From JACCYQ01 sp036675565 (GTDB lineage Bacteria; Bacteroidota; Bacteroidia; Chitinophagales; Chitinophagaceae), in contig JAKFER010000271.1 in assembly GCA_036675565.1 (NCBI GenBank), forward strand, positions 1 to 15,874: a DNA stretch of 15,874 nucleotides, written 5' to 3'. Numbering within the stretch: the first letter of the stretch is position 1; each line of letters begins with the position of its first letter. Under the pieces are notes generated by a model. The model ran no database searches. It saw only the letters and a program-made list of their open reading frames with translations, and was not told the origin of the DNA. The translations under genes and the position numbers were made by a program. Positions 12,670-15,874 of this stretch are shown one piece after another.

Positions 12670-14829
12670 TTATAGCCTAATTTTTATACCACCATTTACT
12701 ACAAAACCATCAACAGGTGCATAGATGTCTCTGAACGTTGGATTGTTTATTGAGCCTGTATAAATGTTATCAAACTTTGTTTGCCGTGTATCGGTAAAAT
12801 TTTCAAAGTTGACAAAAATTGAGAAGTGTTCCCAAACCTTTTCACCCATTAAGCCAAATGTCCAATAAGACTTACCAATGGCACCATCACTTAACTTTTG
12901 AGGACTAAAGTAATATGCTTCTAAACCTATTTTTAACTTCTCGTCTTTCTCATACATCAATACATTATTAAGCCTGTGCCTTGCCGTTAAAGGAAACCAG
13001 CTTTTAATGTTATTGAAATGAGTGTTTACATCAGCATAAGTATATCCTACAAACAATTTAAAATCACTGTAAGTAAACCGAAGGTTTGTTTCCATTCCTT
13101 TAGTATTAATGTTACCATTGGCATTAACAAATTGAGAATCGCCGCTTCCTGCTGTTGACAATACCAGTGGTCTGTTTAATTGTGTGTAAAAAAATAGCTG
13201 GTTCAGTGCAAGGCCTACTTCACCTATTTTAGTTCGATAGTTTATATCAAAGTTTCCACCTGCAGAACGTTCGTTTTGAGTTAGGCTTTGATTGATTGGC
13301 AATATATTCTGGAACTGTGTTTTCTCTGCTTCTTCATTAAATACTGTTGGTGTTTTGTAACCTAAACCACCCCCTAATCTTGCAGTAAGTTTTGGACTTA
13401 CTTTCAGCATAGCAGATATTCTTGGTAACAATTCAAAGCCAAACTGCTCCACATAGTCACCTCTTAAACCTGTTTCTAAAGTGAACTTAGAGGATGGTGA
13501 CCAGGTGTTTTGAATGAATGCACCTAAAGTATAATAGTGGTAGTTTCTTAAAGCATTATTGCTCTGCCGGTTTTCTTTAAAATCATCGGTTAAATAATTT
13601 GCACCTATTACCCAATCTGCTTTCTCCCCATTAGTGCTATAAGTTGCTTCTGAAAATGTTGATTGTTGTAAACCTTTAAAGGCATAAGTAGGGATTTGTA
13701 TGAACCTGTCAAACCTGCTGTAACTGTTTTTAAAGTTTAGCTGTGACTTGTCATTAATCCTATGTGTTAGCTGAGCTTGTGTTGTTACACGGTCTGTGTT
13801 GTTCTTTTCAAAGAACCCGGCTGTTCCGTTTTTAATATAAGCCATGTTACCACCTATCCTGTCTTCAGTAATGAAGCTTATACCTACATTAGCTGTTGTC
13901 TTATTGCCATAGATAAAAAGCCGTGGATTTATAGTGTATCGCTCAAACTTTGGAATAGCTGTTAATCCAATATCTGCCGGGTCGTAAGCTCTTCCTGTAT
14001 TTCTTGAACCAAAAACTGTAACACCTATCTTATTAAACTTCTGGCTGTAAAAGCCACTTAGGTCAAGACCACCTGCCGATGTTCCGTTGCCTATGAAGCT
14101 CAATTCCCTTCTTGCTGTTGGTGTTTTGGAAACAAGGTTTACTATACCTGCTATTGCACCACCACCATATAAGGTAGATGATGAGCCTTTGATAACTTCT
14201 ATCTGTTTTAGGTCCAAGGGTGCTACCTGCATTAAACTTAATCCACCGGAAAAGCCTGAATACAGCGGGAAACCATCTCTTAGTATTTGTGTGTACCTGC
14301 CATCTAAACCTTGTATCCTGATGCTGGAATTATAAGATGTTGCAGAAGTTTGCTGTGTTTGAATGCCTGTGCTTTCACTTAATAACATTCTTATATCTCC
14401 TGGCTTCATGTTTCCTTTTTCTGCTAATTCTTCTCCCGAAATGGTCTCAACTCTGGTGGGAATGTCGCTTATCGTTCTGCTGCTCCTTGTAGTTGTTACC
14501 ACTACTACTTCGATTTCATGTTCTTCGCCTTCCTCTAAAAGCACTTCCAAAGGTTCTGCCGTAGGCATTGGAACTGTTACTGAAACCTGCTTTTCTTCTA
14601 AACCAACATGGGATACTGTAATGGTATATGTGCCTGCTGCAATGTCTGCAAACGTTGCAATCCCTAAGCTATCCGCTGCTGTTGTTCTATTGAGTGATTC
14701 GATTGTTGCTGTAGCTCCTGCTAATGGTTCTTTATCTTCCCCATTTTTAATAGATAGACTGATTGTATATTGCGCTGAAATGCCTGTATAGGCAAGTAGC
14801 ACTATACATAATGATAGAATTTGCTTCAT
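12670..14829 (-). CDS. TonB-dependent outer-membrane receptor with CarboxypepD-regulatory-like N-domain
   Basis: This 719-residue receptor has a signal peptide (MKQILSLCIVLLAYTGISAQ), a carboxypeptidase-regulatory-like beta-sandwich (about 22-105, with the typical GTYTITVSHVGLEEKQ), a region EVVVVTTTRSSRTISDIP leading into the plug (about 110-235, with IRIQGLDGRY and IEVIKGSSSTLYGGGAIAGIVNLVS), and a beta-barrel ending in the short strand NGGIKIRL. It should import a metal chelate or other ligand with TonB energy. I chose ATG at 14829 over the upstream ATG at 14949: the extra 40 residues would overlap the preceding gene and put a normal signal peptide inside the protein. It lies 56 nt after the second small Cys-rich gene, in the same orientation. 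The substrate is unknown; a metal ligand is likely from context. Confidence 0.92.
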   Translation of the reverse strand: MKQILSLCIVLLAYTGISAQYTISLSIKNGEDKEPLAGATATIESLNRTTAADSLGIATFADIAAGTYTITVSHVGLEEKQVSVTVPMPTAEPLEVLLEEGEEHEIEVVVVTTTRSSRTISDIPTRVETISGEELAEKGNMKPGDIRMLLSESTGIQTQQTSATSYNSSIRIQGLDGRYTQILRDGFPLYSGFSGGLSLMQVAPLDLKQIEVIKGSSSTLYGGGAIAGIVNLVSKTPTARRELSFIGNGTSAGGLDLSGFYSQKFNKIGVTVFGSRNTGRAYDPADIGLTAIPKFERYTINPRLFIYGNKTTANVGISFITEDRIGGNMAYIKNGTAGFFEKNNTDRVTTQAQLTHRINDKSQLNFKNSYSRFDRFIQIPTYAFKGLQQSTFSEATYSTNGEKADWVIGANYLTDDFKENRQSNNALRNYHYYTLGAFIQNTWSPSSKFTLETGLRGDYVEQFGFELLPRISAMLKVSPKLTARLGGGLGYKTPTVFNEEAEKTQFQNILPINQSLTQNERSAGGNFDINYRTKIGEVGLALNQLFFYTQLNRPLVLSTAGSGDSQFVNANGNINTKGMETNLRFTYSDFKLFVGYTYADVNTHFNNIKSWFPLTARHRLNNVLMYEKDEKLKIGLEAYYFSPQKLSDGAIGKSYWTFGLMGEKVWEHFSIFVNFENFTDTRQTKFDNIYTGSINNPTFRDIYAPVDGFVVNGGIKIRL

Positions 14830-14885
14830 AATTATTTTAAAAAAATAAAAAAATGTAAATAAATAATTGACTTTAAAACAAAGTT

Positions 14886-15194
14886 TTAAGCAATTCGGGG
14901 GGGTTGAAAAAGATAAGCTGAATAGGTGGAAGGTTTTAACCAAACCCATTTGGAATAGTGAATAGGTTTTAATTCCTGTATGTTTGGTATGTTAACAACA
15001 TAAGTTACTTGGGTAAAACCAGGACAAGAGCTACAGGTAATGAAAGGTGAGCAGTTGCCTTCTGATTTATGATTTTCGCGGCTGGCATTTTTTGAAATCT
15101 GCACATCATTGCAACAATCATCCTTACTATAGCAAGAGGAGAAAGTTGCCGTCTTGGTGACCAATAACAAAAGAAATGTTAACCACTTTTTCAT
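14886..15194 (-). CDS. Second small exported Cys-rich protein, DUF6660-like, upstream of a TonB receptor
   Basis: This 102-residue protein has a signal-peptide-like leader (MKKWLTFLLLLVTKTATFSS then C; a possible lipobox FSSC), a CC pair, NCSPFITCSSCPGF in the middle (about 47-60) and the ending YLFQPPRIA. The CSPFxxCxxC core and the QPPR(I/L)x tail match the protein at 11803-12123, so the two are probably paralogues. Function is unknown; exported thiols suggest periplasmic metal handling. It is the first gene of a two-gene unit with the TonB receptor and has its own strong promoter 7 nt upstream. A small hairpin surrounds the stop codon (about 14868-14887). Confidence 0.7.
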   Translation of the reverse strand: MKKWLTFLLLLVTKTATFSSCYSKDDCCNDVQISKNASRENHKSEGNCSPFITCSSCPGFTQVTYVVNIPNIQELKPIHYSKWVWLKPSTYSAYLFQPPRIA

Positions 15195-15201
15195 TCAGGT
15201 G

Positions 15202-15234
15202 CAAATGTATATGAAAACATAAATTACAAACAAA
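15202..15234 (-). promoter_or_regulatory. Promoter of the DUF6660-like/TonB unit: TTTG ... TACATTTG
   Basis: On the minus strand a perfect -7 box TACATTTG occupies 15209-15202, ending 7 nt before the ATG at 15194. Two TTTG copies (15230-15227 and 15234-15231) sit 17 and 21 bp upstream of it, both in the spacing described for Bacteroidota -33 elements. Transcription should begin only 1-3 nt before the start codon. Confidence 0.65.
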
Positions 15235-15465
15235 CTAATTGTAGAAGTTAAAAGTTGATCTGATACTCGGGATTAAATTTAAGTAAGGACACGTATTTCA
15301 ATAACCCCCCAAAATGTCATATAGCCTTTCGAAAAAAGGTTTGGTTTGTACTAGTCTTAAACACAAGAAATTCCGCTCCTCGTAAATCATTTTTCCCTAT
15401 TCCTACAATATAACAACACGATTTCAGTCACTTTTGCGGCAAACTAAACTAAAATTGATTTAAGG

Positions 15466-15874
15466 ATGAAAGGACTATTCGCGACTTTTTGCCTGCATTT
15501 TCTATCGGTATTCGCATTTGCACAAAACGAAAATGTAGTTGGAGGTATCAAAGGAATTATAACAGCAAGGGACAATAAGCCGGCTGTATCTGCAACGGTT
15601 CGATTAAAAGGCACTAAAAAGGCTACACTTACTAATAATGAAGGTGCTTTCTCGTTTGAAAATATCCTGCCTGGAAATTATAGCCTGGAAATTTCAAATG
15701 TAGGCTACCAGACTTTGGAGAAAGAGATAACCATAACAACAGGTCACATTACTGATGTCGCAATCCAATTAACTGATACAGAGACACAATTATCTGAAGT
15801 CATAGTATCTGCCGGACGTACAAGAGAGACGATTGATGAAGTGCCATCTTCTGTTTCCATTGTTGGATTAAAAA
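15466..15874 (+). CDS. TonB-dependent receptor, N-terminal part (runs off the window)
   Basis: 136 codons are visible, open to the window end. The signal peptide MKGLFATFCLHFLSVFAFAQ is followed by a carboxypeptidase-regulatory-like domain (about 26-105: GGIKGIITARDNKPAVSATV, GAFSFENILPGNYSLEIS, NVGYQTLEKE) and then the start of a plug region, LSEVIVSAGRTRETIDEVPSSV (about 111-132). This layout is that of ferric-siderophore or other metal-chelate receptors of Bacteroidota. It is divergent from the small Cys-rich gene, with 271 nt between. AAGG directly touches the ATG, too close for a normal Shine-Dalgarno. A box CACTTTTG at 15429-15436 is one mismatch from the -7 consensus. It is related in architecture, not obviously in substrate, to the receptor at 12670-14829. 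Confidence 0.88.
   Translation, partial: MKGLFATFCLHFLSVFAFAQNENVVGGIKGIITARDNKPAVSATVRLKGTKKATLTNNEGAFSFENILPGNYSLEISNVGYQTLEKEITITTGHITDVAIQLTDTETQLSEVIVSAGRTRETIDEVPSSVSIVGLK

Noticed and set aside
14830..14949. N-terminal 40-residue extension of the TonB receptor from ATG at 14949
   Set aside because: It overlaps the preceding gene, has low-quality composition, and would bury a normal signal peptide that begins at 14829.
15325..15345. Small hairpin CCTTTcgaaaAAAGG in the divergent intergenic region
   Set aside because: A five-bp A/T-rich stem is too weak and expected by chance in this composition.
1..15874. CRISPR array, tRNA/rRNA, insertion sequence or attachment site
   Set aside because: No regularly spaced repeats, no tRNA-like cloverleaf, no transposase frame and no terminal inverted repeats were seen.

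Overview
The window looks like a Bacteroidota chromosome segment, most likely from the Chitinophagaceae/Sphingobacteriia side. The signs are AT-rich DNA, TAnnTTTG-type -7 promoter boxes, weak Shine-Dalgarno sequences, signal peptides ending in a Gln at +1, carboxypeptidase-regulatory-like domains in front of TonB-dependent receptors, and an RND pump fused to its own outer-membrane factor. The lineage is inferred from family resemblance only. I see no rRNA, tRNA, insertion sequence or CRISPR array.

Left part (1-2757): a divergent pair. On the minus strand is an apparent three-gene operon: a di-heme c-type lipoprotein of the DUF1111 peroxidase-like type (781-1983), a Rieske [2Fe-2S] protein (320-769), and, overlapping it by ATGA, a protein running off the window edge. 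That last protein has a signal peptide followed by a sequence resembling uroporphyrinogen-III synthase (HemD). On the plus strand is a DtxR/MntR-type metal-dependent repressor (2086-2757). Between them lie a near-perfect palindrome and a TAnnTTTG box for each direction, which suggests that the repressor controls itself and the redox operon in response to a divalent metal.

Middle part (2889-12123): a minus-strand divalent-metal export block. In transcription order it holds a small Cys-rich exported protein (DUF6660-like), a CzcA-type RND pump fused to a TolC-like domain, a CzcB-type adaptor lipoprotein, a 16-Cys four-helix-bundle metal-storage protein, a strong hairpin terminator, a possible 22-residue peptide, a NicO/RcnA-like membrane protein, and a P1B-type Zn/Cd/Pb ATPase. 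Together these would pump divalent metals from cytoplasm to periplasm (ATPase, NicO-like protein), from periplasm out of the cell (RND-adaptor-OMF), and buffer thiophilic metal in the cytoplasm (four-helix bundle). The czcA ribosome-binding site sits in a predicted stem whose other arm contains the stop codon of the upstream small gene, which suggests translational coupling.

Right part (12124-15874): an intergenic region with a terminator, then a minus-strand two-gene unit (a second DUF6660-like small protein followed by a TonB-dependent receptor), and the first 136 codons of a divergently transcribed second TonB-dependent receptor. The recurrence of the small Cys-rich protein in front of both the pump and the receptor links the two units.
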